Shown here piece by piece: positions 17,155-24,937 of a DNA stretch of 64,000 bases; position 1 is the stretch's first letter, and each line of letters begins with the position of its first letter. The notes under the pieces were generated by a model. The model saw only the letters and a program-made list of their open reading frames with translations. It ran no database searches and was not told where the DNA came from. This DNA comes from Halorussus salinus (GTDB taxonomy: Archaea; Halobacteriota; Halobacteria; Halobacteriales; Haladaptataceae), in contig NZ_ML974127.1 of NCBI RefSeq assembly GCF_004765815.2, positions 784,927 through 848,926 on the forward strand, read 5' to 3'. A program made the position numbers and the translations under genes.

Positions 17155-17987
17155 TCTCGCAGTGCCTCCTCGCGCTCGACGGCCTCCATCGTGGTCTCTT
17201 CCACGTCCATCGCCACGACCGCGGGCTTGTAGGCCCCGCCGTCGAACAGGTCGTGGTCGCCGACCGACGACTCCACGAACCGAGTGAACGCTCTGCGCTC
17301 GGGCGGCAGGTGGCCGTAGACGACTTCCTCCTCGACCAAATCGTAGACCGGAATCCGAGGAGTGAGAAGTGTATTCTCCGCGACCACCGAGTTCTCGCCG
17401 ACGACGAACCCCGACGTGACCCGACAGCCAGCGCCGAGCGACGCGCCGTCTTCGACCACGACCGGCGCGTCTTCGACCGGTTCCAACACGCCGCCGACGA
17501 GCGTGTTCGCGCCCAGCTTCACGTCCGCGCCGATTTGGGCACAGGACCCCACGGTGTCACACGAGTCCACCAAGGTCCCGTCGCCGACGTACGCGCCGAT
17601 ATTCACGAAACTCGGACTCATCAGGATGGCGTCGCTCCCGACGTAGGCCCCGCGCCGGAGGACGGTCCCGTCGGGCGTGTTTCGGGTTCCCCTCTCGGGC
17701 AGGTCGTCGGTCTCGCGCAGGGGCAACACGTCGTGGTAGGTCACGTCGCCGTACTCCCGTCCCGCAATCTCGCGCAGGCCGAAGTTGAGCAGGATGCCGC
17801 GCTTGACCCACTCGTTCGATTGCCAGTCGCCGTCGCCGTCGGGTTCGGCGGCCCGGACCTCGCCTGTTTCGAGCGCGGTCAGGAACGCGTCGAGGAGGTC
17901 CAACTCCTCGCGCCCCGCCGCGTCGGCGGTGAGGTCGCCCTCGTCGTAGCGATGCCACAGGTCGTCGATGTCGGATTCTACACTCAT
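17151..17987 (-). CDS. dapD: 2,3,4,5-tetrahydropyridine-2,6-dicarboxylate N-succinyltransferase
   Basis: Succinylates tetrahydrodipicolinate, committing the pathway to the succinylase branch. 278 residues, the normal size. The central part is a left-handed beta helix with hexapeptide repeats (YVGDGTLVDSCDTVGSCAQI, partial; IGADVKLGANTLVGG), preceded by the helical N-domain and followed by the C-terminal tail with VVYGHLPPERRAF. This gene identifies the branch used by this organism. Translationally coupled by four-base overlaps to dapB and lysA. Confidence 0.93.
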   Translation of the reverse strand: MSVESDIDDLWHRYDEGDLTADAAGREELDLLDAFLTALETGEVRAAEPDGDGDWQSNEWVKRGILLNFGLREIAGREYGDVTYHDVLPLRETDDLPERGTRNTPDGTVLRRGAYVGSDAILMSPSFVNIGAYVGDGTLVDSCDTVGSCAQIGADVKLGANTLVGGVLEPVEDAPVVVEDGASLGAGCRVTSGFVVGENSVVAENTLLTPRIPVYDLVEEEVVYGHLPPERRAFTRFVESSVGDHDLFDGGAYKPAVVAMDVEETTMEAVEREEALRE

Positions 17988-18829
17988 CGGTCGTCTCCTC
18001 GGTCGGTTGCTTCTCGGTCGGTCGCGCCGTCGTCCCCGCCCTCTACTACGTCCGCGAAGTCGTACCAGCCCGGTTCGCGGCCAGCCAGCCAGACCGCCGC
18101 GTCCAAGGCTCCTTCGGCGAAGACGCCGCGGTCCTCGGCGCGGTGGGTGAGTCGAAGCTCCTCGTGGTTGTTCGCCAGCAGGACCTCGTGTTCGCCCGTG
18201 ATGGTCCCCGCACGGCGCGCGTGAACGCCGATTTCGCCCGCCTCGCGCGGGGCCTCGCCCTCGCGGCCGTGGACGCGCTCGCCCGACTCTCCGTCCGCCG
18301 GACCGCTTGCTTCCCGCGCGTCTTCGATGGTCTCCAGAATCGCGTTGGCGGTCCCGCTCGGGGCGTCGCGCTTCCGGTTGTGGTGGGTCTCGGTCACTTC
18401 CGCGTCGTAACCCGGCAGGTCGGCCACCGCCGACTCGACCGCCGAGAGGAGAGCGTGGACGCCTCGCCCGAAGTTCGCGGCCTTCAGGACGGGGGCGTAC
18501 TCCGCGAGTTCGCGGAGGGCCTGCTCGCCGTCGTCGCCGAATCCGGTGGTGCCGACGACGCTGGCGACTCCCGCTTCCGTGGCGACCGCGACGTAGTTCT
18601 GACTGCTCGCCGGGCCGGTGAAGTCCACGAGAACGTCGGGGTCGCGGTCGGCCAGCAGGCGGTCGAACTCGCGGGCCGGTTCGACGGGGACGCCCTCGAC
18701 CGACGCGTCTTCGTCGGGGTCGCGGTTGACCGCGAACGCGACCGACACCTCCTCGCGGTCCCCGGCCGCGTCGAGGACCGCCCGCCCCATCTCGCCGGTC
18801 GCGCCCGTGACTGCAACTGACACGCTCAT
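17984..18829 (-). CDS. dapB: 4-hydroxy-tetrahydrodipicolinate reductase
   Basis: NAD(P)H-dependent reductase, second pathway-specific step. 281 residues. Rossmann start VAVTGATGEMGRAVL, the VDFTGPASSQ segment near 93, and the family signature VTETHHNRKRDAPSGTA near 150 with the catalytic His and Lys. Overlaps dapA by four bases upstream. The C-terminus ends in a short Asp/Arg-rich tail (DREATDRGDDR) which is probably just a halophile extension. Confidence 0.95.
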   Translation of the reverse strand: MSVSVAVTGATGEMGRAVLDAAGDREEVSVAFAVNRDPDEDASVEGVPVEPAREFDRLLADRDPDVLVDFTGPASSQNYVAVATEAGVASVVGTTGFGDDGEQALRELAEYAPVLKAANFGRGVHALLSAVESAVADLPGYDAEVTETHHNRKRDAPSGTANAILETIEDAREASGPADGESGERVHGREGEAPREAGEIGVHARRAGTITGEHEVLLANNHEELRLTHRAEDRGVFAEGALDAAVWLAGREPGWYDFADVVEGGDDGATDREATDRGDDR

Positions 18830-19734
18830 TGGTGTACCTCAGTCGGTTCGCCCTCTAACTCTCCGAGGATACCCGCAAGTTCTGCGCGGTTCTGCTCGGA
18901 GAGCCGATTCAGCGGCGAGCGGAGCCGCGCCGGGCCGTAGTCCCGAATCGCCATCGCCTCCTTGACCGGAATCGGGTTCGTCTCCGAGAAGAGCGCGCGG
19001 ACGAGCGGGGCCAACTCCTCGTGGACCTCGCGGGCCGCGGCGAACTCGTCCGAGCGCGCGGCCTCGACCAGTTCGACGGTGCGCTCCGGTTCGACGTTCG
19101 CCGCGACGCTGATGGTGCCGGTCGCGCCCAGCGAGAGCATCGGCAGGGTGAGGAAGTCGTCGCCCGAGAGGACGGCGAACTCCTCGTCGCGGGTCCGCTC
19201 GATTACCTCGCCGATTCGGTTCAGGTCGCCGCTGGCGGCCTTGTAGCCCACGACGTTCTCGTGTTCCGCGAGCGAGACCGCCGTCTCGACGGCGACGTTT
19301 CGCCCGGTGCGCGACGGGACGTTGTAGACGATTTGGGGTACGTCCACCTCGTCGGCGACGGTCCGGTAGTGGCGTTCCATCCCCTCGGGTTCGGGCTTGT
19401 TGTAGTACGGCGAGATGAGGAGCAAGGCGTCGGCCCCGGCGTCGGCCGAGCGCCGGGAGAGTTCGAGGGCCTCGTGCGTGGAGTTACTGCCCGAGCCTGC
19501 GATTACCGGCACGTCCACCGCGTCGGTCACGGCGTCCACGACCTCGACGTGTTCGTCGTGGGTCAGGGTCGCGCTCTCGCCGGTCGAACCGACCGCCAGC
19601 AGGCCCTCGACCCCCGCATCCGCGAGGCGTCGGGCGTCCGTTCGGAGCTGTTCGAAGTCGATACTGTCGTCGGAATCGAAGGGGGTCGTCATCGCCGGGT
19701 AGACCCCGCTGAGAGGTTCGTCGGTGCGTGTCAT
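18826..19734 (-). CDS. dapA: 4-hydroxy-tetrahydrodipicolinate synthase
   Basis: First gene of the operon; condenses pyruvate with aspartate semialdehyde. 302 residues, TIM barrel. The Schiff-base lysine sits in VVGYKAASGDLNR near 160, the catalytic tyrosine in QIVYNVPSRTGRN near 135 and GSTGESATLTHDE near 48. N-terminus GVYPAMTTPFDSDDSID is typical. No dapC aminotransferase is present in the cluster, so that step must be encoded elsewhere. The 289 bases upstream (19735-20023) hold no gene and should contain the operon promoter. Confidence 0.95.
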   Translation of the reverse strand: MTRTDEPLSGVYPAMTTPFDSDDSIDFEQLRTDARRLADAGVEGLLAVGSTGESATLTHDEHVEVVDAVTDAVDVPVIAGSGSNSTHEALELSRRSADAGADALLLISPYYNKPEPEGMERHYRTVADEVDVPQIVYNVPSRTGRNVAVETAVSLAEHENVVGYKAASGDLNRIGEVIERTRDEEFAVLSGDDFLTLPMLSLGATGTISVAANVEPERTVELVEAARSDEFAAAREVHEELAPLVRALFSETNPIPVKEAMAIRDYGPARLRSPLNRLSEQNRAELAGILGELEGEPTEVHQ

Positions 19735-19995
19735 GTGGTTCGGGACTGATTGGTTCGCTGGTAACTGGTCGGTGGGTGATGCAGAACGAAGGTGGCCCGC
19801 GACGGGTCGCCACGCCGCCGAGGACCTAGCAATAACCGCGTTTTGTGCGTTTCAGCCCCGAAAAACCGACCGACCCACCGCTGGCCGAACGGCCGCGGGC
19901 GACAGCGGTGGCGTCGTGGTGCATGTGCGTGTCACTCATCCCCGGCGACTTAACTGTTGTGCCGAGCGCGATACCTGCCACTCATCAGCCAGCCG

Positions 19996-20002
19996 TTATT
20001 TA
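19996..20002 (+). promoter_or_regulatory. TATA element for the leaderless gene at 20024
   Basis: TTATTTA centred about 25 bases before the ATG, which is the usual TATA-to-start distance for leaderless haloarchaeal transcripts. It supports the short frame as a real gene. Confidence 0.5.
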
Positions 20003-20023
20003 CGCCGAGCGGTGATTTCTACC

Positions 20024-20227
20024 ATGGCCGATTGGGAACTCGTCGCACGCTCCGGCGGCCGCTACTCCGTGGTCTACGGCGGCGGCACCGCCCTCCTCGT
20101 CGCGCTGACCGGACGGTCGATGCTCCAACTACTAGCGTTGGTGTCCGGTCTCCTGCTGTTGCTGTTCGTCGCGGGCGGCCTGCTGGTCTTCGACTTCGCC
20201 GCGATGGTCGTCGGGAGCATGGTCTGA
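20024..20227 (+). CDS. Small membrane protein, 67 residues
   Basis: Starts MADWELVARSGGRYSVVYGG and contains two hydrophobic stretches, about 22-45 and 46-62, dominated by Leu, Val and Gly. Function unknown. The ATG is favoured over upstream in-frame starts because a TATA box lies 22-28 bases before it and the preceding sequence is non-coding in composition. It stands between the lysine operon and the accessory cassette and shares no evident role with either. Confidence 0.6.
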   Translation: MADWELVARSGGRYSVVYGGGTALLVALTGRSMLQLLALVSGLLLLLFVAGGLLVFDFAAMVVGSMV

Positions 20228-20260
20228 CTCGCTCCCGGAGTTGCCCGCAGCGACGACACG

Positions 20261-20743
20261 TCAACTCGAATCGGCGTCGTCGGCCACGGACGATTCGGCG
20301 AGCGCATCCCCCGCACGCAGGCGAGGGACTAAGCCCCGGTAGGAGGGACGCAAAAGACCCGCTATCGGAACGACGACTTCGTCCGTTATTCCCTCTTCGA
20401 GGTGCGAGCGAAAGTCCGCGGACACCGCGTCGTATCCGTCTCGTTTCCACTTGTCGAGAATCGACTCGAACTCCGACTCGTCGCCCTCCACGATTGCGAG
20501 GAACTGACACTCGATGGTTCCGGTCGGCTCGTCGGACTCCGCTATCTGGGCCTCGGGGACGTTGCTCTCGTACAGTCGCACTTCGAGTTCGAAGGGCGTC
20601 ACGAACGCTCCGATTTCGGCTTCGTACCGCGGATTACTCCCGTGGGAGATGCCGAATTTCGTTCGTGCGGGCCGGGTCTGGCCCGGTGAGATTTCCGAGA
20701 GAAAGAGGTCCAAGTCCGTGATGTGGTACTCGGTCGGCCTCAT
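20261..20743 (-). CDS. Third gene of accessory cassette; possible SecB-like chaperone
   Basis: 160 residues, not firmly recognised. The middle reads as long beta strands (GAFVTPFELEVRLYESN; GTIECQFLAIVEG) and then an amphipathic helix leading to FRSHLEEGITDEVVVPIAGLLRP. That order (beta strands, helix ending in a proline-bearing PIAGL or PP-type loop) is loosely like SecB and SecB-like antitoxin chaperones, but no diagnostic motif proves it. It begins at the very base after the stop of the preceding gene (20744), so the two are co-translated. GC content looks lower than in flanking housekeeping genes. Confidence 0.65.
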   Translation of the reverse strand: MRPTEYHITDLDLFLSEISPGQTRPARTKFGISHGSNPRYEAEIGAFVTPFELEVRLYESNVPEAQIAESDEPTGTIECQFLAIVEGDESEFESILDKWKRDGYDAVSADFRSHLEEGITDEVVVPIAGLLRPSYRGLVPRLRAGDALAESSVADDADSS

Positions 20744-21322
20744 CTATCCTCTGCTGTTCAGTCGGGTTCGGTTCTCCGCGACCGACTCGTCTCGCCGCCG
20801 CGTCAACACTCTGTCCGAAACCCAACTGGTTTCCGTTCGAGGAGTATCGGTGTCGAACTTCTTCGTATCGAGGACCGCCCGCTCTTTCTCCAACAGGAGG
20901 TCGGCCAAGCTTCGAATTTCGGCCTTCCCCACCGCCTCCTCGACGAGATGCGCCGCCGTCGCCTCCCGCGTTCGCTCGGGAAGGTCGAACGGCGACACGT
21001 CTTCGTCCGCCCGGAGTCGCTCTTGGACGCCTTCGCGAATCGCTTCGACGTTTCGCCCGCGTCGGACGACGAGGCCCGCTAACTCGTCCAACAACTGTTC
21101 GTCGTAGAGCGCGAATCGCTTGTCCACGTCGAGGATGTCGTTGTCGAGCGCTTCGAGATAGTCGTACACCGCTTGCCGGAGCTTCCGTCTCGTGTCGGCT
21201 TCGAGCGACTGGTCGTCGCTGTCGATTTCCGAGGAGGGCCGGTTTCGGTTCCGCGCGTACTGCACCCACTCTTCGTCCTCGTCGCTGAGGTCAACCCGAA
21301 TAGAGAAATTCTTGTCGGACAT
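20744..21322 (-). CDS. Second gene of accessory cassette; helical protein of unknown function
   Basis: 192 residues, strongly charged and predicted helical by eye (EADTRRKLRQAVYDYLEALD; LLDELAGLVVRRGRNVEAIR, each in part). No membrane segment, metal site or known catalytic motif. The first 25 residues (FSIRVDLSDEDEEWVQYARN) could form a short beta strand plus helix as in small DNA-binding antitoxins, which is an inference only. Preceded by 51 bases containing TATAAG-like and ATATAA-like sequences on the minus strand, so it may have its own promoter in addition to read-through from the first gene. Confidence 0.7.
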   Translation of the reverse strand: MSDKNFSIRVDLSDEDEEWVQYARNRNRPSSEIDSDDQSLEADTRRKLRQAVYDYLEALDNDILDVDKRFALYDEQLLDELAGLVVRRGRNVEAIREGVQERLRADEDVSPFDLPERTREATAAHLVEEAVGKAEIRSLADLLLEKERAVLDTKKFDTDTPRTETSWVSDRVLTRRRDESVAENRTRLNSRG

Positions 21323-21373
21323 GAGTGGGTCTCTTGTGGTTATATTCCTCTGCCACAGTCTTATAGGTTTTGT

Positions 21374-22435
21374 TCAAATCTTGTTCTCCCCGAACTTCGC
21401 CGCTACGCCGTCTCTCCAGTCGTTCGGGAGGTCGCTCGTTCGTCCGACGACGTAGTTCACGACCTCCTCGATTGCCTCCGCGAACTCGTACTCGTCCGCG
21501 ACCAGCGTCCCGTACCAGTCCGCGATTCGGGAGTAGCCGGGGTCGTTCGTGATGCGCTCGCCGTCGGCCGCCAAGTGCCGTATCGCATCGACGTAACAGC
21601 GGTGTTCCGCTCTCGTGAACGACGCTTTGTGAGCGAAAAAATCGAACAGCGGCGTTCGGTTTCCGTCCGCGAGGACGTAGATATCGTCGTACGATGCGGA
21701 CCCGATTTCGTCGCCGAAGACGCGATATTCGGCGTCGCGCTCCGTCGGATTCCCGCCTTCGCGGTACTTGGCGAGGTGGTCGGCGGCGACGGCGACGGCG
21801 GTACGCGAGAGGCGGACTCGAAACACGAGCGGACTGTAGTACGACGTGAACGCCTCGGAAGCCGTGAAGTTCTTCAGCACGCTCGCGGGTACCTCGTAGG
21901 TCGGTTTCGATTCGGCTCGGAGCGTTCGAGCGATCAGGTGTGGCGCGTGACGGGAGAGTCCGCGGTAGACGGTCACTTCCGGTCCCTCCGTCCGGTCGAG
22001 AAACGCCTGCGTGACACAGTAGAGGTCCCTGGCGACCGCTCGGTGGTCGGGGTCCGTTCGGTAGGTCGGTGGGTCCTCGCCCCGAACGTCGCACTCGACG
22101 CCGAACGTCTGCTTGAAGAGGAGTTCGTGGCGCTGTGGATACCCGTACTTCGGGTGCGACGAGACCTTCCACCGGTAGTGTGGGTCGAGGACCGCACAGA
22201 CGTTCTCGGCCCCGTGAACGTCGCCGAGTGCGCCGAGGAGACGACACTCTTGGTCGAACGACAGCGCTCGGTACTCTACCCGTTCGCCGACCTCCGCACA
22301 GAATTCCGAACGGTACGACAGAGGCTCCAAGTCGGTGAAGTCGAGACCGTATTCGGCCTCGTAGTCCGTCCGACTCGGACAGTCGAAGCGGGAAGCGAGA
22401 CCGTCACCGCCGGAGTCGTCTTCTGTGTCTGGCAC
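21374..22435 (-). CDS. Putative ADP-ribosyltransferase-fold protein (first gene of accessory cassette)
   Basis: 353 residues. The second half follows the order of R-S-E type ADP-ribosyltransferases: a strand with arginine VTVYRGLS (Arg158), the NAD-binding strand LKNFTASEAFTS (189-198, in place of the classical STS), strand VFRVRLSRTAVAVA, then TERDAEYRVFGDEI with Glu236 in a D-A-E arrangement and a closing DDIYVL strand. Residues 1-150 are a separate, unrecognised domain with several Cys and Tyr. These features suggest NAD-dependent modification of a macromolecule, but this is fold recognition by eye. No signal peptide, so any toxin would act inside the cell. Confidence 0.6.
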   Translation of the reverse strand: MPDTEDDSGGDGLASRFDCPSRTDYEAEYGLDFTDLEPLSYRSEFCAEVGERVEYRALSFDQECRLLGALGDVHGAENVCAVLDPHYRWKVSSHPKYGYPQRHELLFKQTFGVECDVRGEDPPTYRTDPDHRAVARDLYCVTQAFLDRTEGPEVTVYRGLSRHAPHLIARTLRAESKPTYEVPASVLKNFTASEAFTSYYSPLVFRVRLSRTAVAVAADHLAKYREGGNPTERDAEYRVFGDEIGSASYDDIYVLADGNRTPLFDFFAHKASFTRAEHRCYVDAIRHLAADGERITNDPGYSRIADWYGTLVADEYEFAEAIEEVVNYVVGRTSDLPNDWRDGVAAKFGENKI

Positions 22436-22471
22436 GGTTCTCTGCGTTCGTCCGTGACTACCTACTCGGCC

Positions 22472-22481
22472 TATTTATATT
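22472..22481 (-). promoter_or_regulatory. TATA element upstream of the accessory cassette
   Basis: On the minus strand ATATAAATAG lies about 37-45 bases before the ATG at 22435, allowing a leader of roughly 10-20 bases. On the plus strand, TTTTATC at 22576-22582 lies 26-32 bases before the ATG of the divergent phosphoesterase gene, so the two units are controlled separately. Confidence 0.5.
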
Positions 22482-22607
22482 ACGGTGTCCGCCGGGTGAC
22501 TTTAGACCGTCCCCGCCCTCGGTAAACGCGGTTTCGGCGGGGTCGTGTTCTCGACGGCGAGTCTCCGAGAGTGGGTTTTATCTTTCCGACGGCCGAAACG
22601 AGGATTA

Positions 22608-23249
22608 ATGCTCGTTCTGGGAGACGCCCACGCCGACGACCCCGACAACCGGCGCGCGCTGTTCGCCGCGTATCGGGAGGCCGACGCCGACGTTGCGTTG
22701 CAGTTGGGCGACCTACTCTACTACGACCTGCCGATTCCGACCTACTTCATCGCCGGTAACAACGAAGACTTCGACGTTATCGACGCGCTCAGACACGGCC
22801 GCGTCGAGAGTTCCGACGTGACGAACGCCCGCCTGTTGGGCGACGAAGCCGTCGAAGTCGAGGGCCTGCGCGTGGCTGGCCTGTCGGGCAACTACGCGCC
22901 GACCCAGTACGAACGCCCCCGGCCGAACCTGCAAGGCGAGCGCAGGCGGCACTTCGTCCGCGGGGACGTGGAGACCGTCAAGCGAATCGAAGACGTGGAC
23001 GTTCTCCTCACCCACGAAGCGCCCCACGGCCTGCCGGTCGCCGAGGAGTACGAGGTCGGCTGTCAGTACATCGACGAACTCCTCGAAGCGGTCCAACCGC
23101 GGCTCTGTCTGGTCGGCCACCACCACCAGCACGCCGAGACGACCTACGGCGACACCCGCGTCGTCAGCGTTGCGTCGGTAGACCAGCGGTACTACGAACT
23201 CGACCCCGAGACGTTGGAACTCACGTCGCATCCGACGCCGCCGTCCTGA
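22608..23249 (+). CDS. Metallophosphoesterase, tandem paralogue 1
   Basis: 213 residues of the calcineurin-like phosphoesterase fold: MLVLGDAHADDP (first metal Asp/His), LQLGDLLYYD (bridging Asp), FIAGNNEDFDV (GNHD variant with Asn-Asn-Glu), VLLTHEAPHG and LVGHHHQHAE for the remaining histidines. The start at 22608 is chosen because it gives the same N-terminus as the paralogue and sits about 28 bases after a TATA element; the longer frame to 22545 is non-conserved. Substrate unknown; such short family members act on cyclic or diester phosphates. Confidence 0.88.
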   Translation: MLVLGDAHADDPDNRRALFAAYREADADVALQLGDLLYYDLPIPTYFIAGNNEDFDVIDALRHGRVESSDVTNARLLGDEAVEVEGLRVAGLSGNYAPTQYERPRPNLQGERRRHFVRGDVETVKRIEDVDVLLTHEAPHGLPVAEEYEVGCQYIDELLEAVQPRLCLVGHHHQHAETTYGDTRVVSVASVDQRYYELDPETLELTSHPTPPS

Positions 23250-23318
23250 GGCGGCGAAAGAGTCGGGCCCGGACGACCAGCCACAGCCCTTACCACCGCT
23301 CGCGTCGATACTCCGGGA

Positions 23319-23960
23319 ATGCTCGTCCTCGGAGACGCCCACGCCGACGACCCCGACAACCGCCGCGCCCTGCTGGCGGCCTACGACGAGAGCGACGCCG
23401 CGGTCGCGCTCCAAACCGGCGACCTGCTCTACTATGACCTGCCCGTTCCGACCTACTTTATCGCTGGCAACAACGAGGAGTTCGACGTTATCGACGCGCT
23501 CCGTCGCGGCGAGACGGTCGCGGGGCCGACGGTCCGGAACGCGACGCTCCTCGCCAGTTCGGTCGCCGAGGTCGAGGGCCTGCGCGTGGCTGGCCTGTCG
23601 GGCAACTACGCGCCGACCAAGTACGACGAGCCCCGCGCGGACCTCTCGGGCGAGCGCCGCCGTCACTTCGTCCGCGAGGAGGTCGAGCGCCTGAAGCGGG
23701 TCGAGGACGTGGACGTGCTGGTCACTCACGAGGCTCCTCGCGGCCTGATTTACTACGGCTACGACGCCGGATGCGAGCGAATCGACGAACTGTTGGACGC
23801 GCTCGACCCCGACCTCTGTCTGGTCGGCCACCACGAGCGCCACGCCGAAGCGACCTACGACGAGACGCGGGTCGTGAGCCTCGCGCCCGCGTGGAAACGA
23901 TACTACTACCTGAACCCCGAGACGCTGGAACTCTCGGACCGAGCGACCCCGGTCGAGTGA
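23319..23960 (+). CDS. Metallophosphoesterase, tandem paralogue 2
   Basis: 213 residues, the same length as its neighbour and alignable without large gaps: both share LGDAHADDPDNRRAL, GDLLYYDLP, PTYFIAGNNE, VEGLRVAGLSGNYAPT and LVGHH. Metal-binding residues are retained in both, so neither copy looks decayed. The middle segment differs (YYGYDAGCERIDELLDAL against PVAEEYEVGCQYIDELLEAV), as expected for diverging substrates. The 69-base spacer carries a possible promoter for this copy. Confidence 0.88.
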   Translation: MLVLGDAHADDPDNRRALLAAYDESDAAVALQTGDLLYYDLPVPTYFIAGNNEEFDVIDALRRGETVAGPTVRNATLLASSVAEVEGLRVAGLSGNYAPTKYDEPRADLSGERRRHFVREEVERLKRVEDVDVLVTHEAPRGLIYYGYDAGCERIDELLDALDPDLCLVGHHERHAEATYDETRVVSLAPAWKRYYYLNPETLELSDRATPVE

Positions 23961-24050
23961 GCGATTCGGGGCGCACGCCACCGATTCGACCGCGAACGAC
24001 CGCCCACCAGCCAACCACATTTATACCGTAGGGGGTACCAAACATGCGCT

Positions 24051-24548
24051 ATGACGGAAATTCACCCGCACCAGCGGGTCGCCGTTCTCGCGGACGCTCA
24101 AAACCTCTATCATACTGCCCAGAGCGTCTACAGTCGGAACATCGACTACTCCGCGCTGTTAGAGAAGTCGGTGCAGGACCGCGAACTGACGCGGGCTATC
24201 GCCTACGTGATTCAGGCCGATAGCCCGGACGAGGAGCGATTCTTCGAGGCGCTGGGCGACATCGGCTTCGAGACGAAAATAAAGGAACTCAAGACGTTCG
24301 GCGACGGGTCGAAGAAGGCCGACTGGGACGTGGGAATGAGCTTAGACGCGGTGACGCTGGCCAACCACGTCGATACGGTCATCCTCTGTACCGGCGACGG
24401 CGACTTCTCGCGGCTCTGTTCGCACCTCCGCCACGAGGGCGTCCGGACCGAGGTCACGAGTTTCGCTGAGTCCACGTCCGAGGAGCTAACCGAGGCCGCG
24501 GACGCCTTTATCGACATGTCCGAGCGGCCAGACACCTTCCTGCTGTGA
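24051..24548 (+). CDS. NYN domain protein (LabA/DUF88-type PIN-like nuclease)
   Basis: 165 residues. NYN hallmarks: VAVLADAQNLYH at 10-21 (first Asp), KKADWDVGMSLDAV near 87-100 (central Asp cluster) and VILCTGDGDFSRLCSHLRHEGVRTEV (partial) near 108-130. These acidic residues form a Mg-dependent RNase-like centre in the PIN/NYN superfamily. CATTTATACC at about 24018-24027 is a TATA box 25 bases before the start. Probably an RNA-processing or RNA-decay factor; targets unknown. Confidence 0.87.
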   Translation: MTEIHPHQRVAVLADAQNLYHTAQSVYSRNIDYSALLEKSVQDRELTRAIAYVIQADSPDEERFFEALGDIGFETKIKELKTFGDGSKKADWDVGMSLDAVTLANHVDTVILCTGDGDFSRLCSHLRHEGVRTEVTSFAESTSEELTEAADAFIDMSERPDTFLL

Positions 24549-24595
24549 AATCGTCGTAGAAATCCTGCCGCGCCTCGGTCGAGTTTCGACTGCGC

Positions 24596-24766
24596 TCAGA
24601 CCGGGCGACCGTCTTCGTCGGCGGTGCCGCTGAGGAGCGCCCCCGCCGCCATGACGAGGACCGCGACCGACGACAGGAGGTAGGTCGTGAACGTCTGGGT
24701 GGTCGCGATGGCGAAGACGAGCGCGCCAGCCACGACGACGAGTGCGAGACCGAGGTTTGCTTTCAT
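24596..24766 (-). CDS. Small membrane protein, 56 residues
   Basis: Starts MKANLGLALVVVAGALVFAI. Two transmembrane helices of about 20 residues each (5-22 and 30-48) and a short charged tail GTADEDGRPV. The ATG at 24766 is preferred because GATTTATATTC on the minus strand lies about 27 bases ahead (around 24792). Function unknown; such proteins are abundant in haloarchaea. Confidence 0.7.
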   Translation of the reverse strand: MKANLGLALVVVAGALVFAIATTQTFTTYLLSSVAVLVMAAGALLSGTADEDGRPV

Positions 24767-24937
24767 GGTAATCGCCGCTAGACGCTCCAAGAATATAAAT
24801 CAAACCGTAGCCGCCGATAATTAGGATAATAAATCGTTAAATTGACTCTCGGTATCGAGTCACACGGCACCGAGAGACGTGATTCCGTCGCCCCCGAGAA
24901 CGAAGCCTTTTCGCCGCGGCACGCCAACTCGCGGCCG

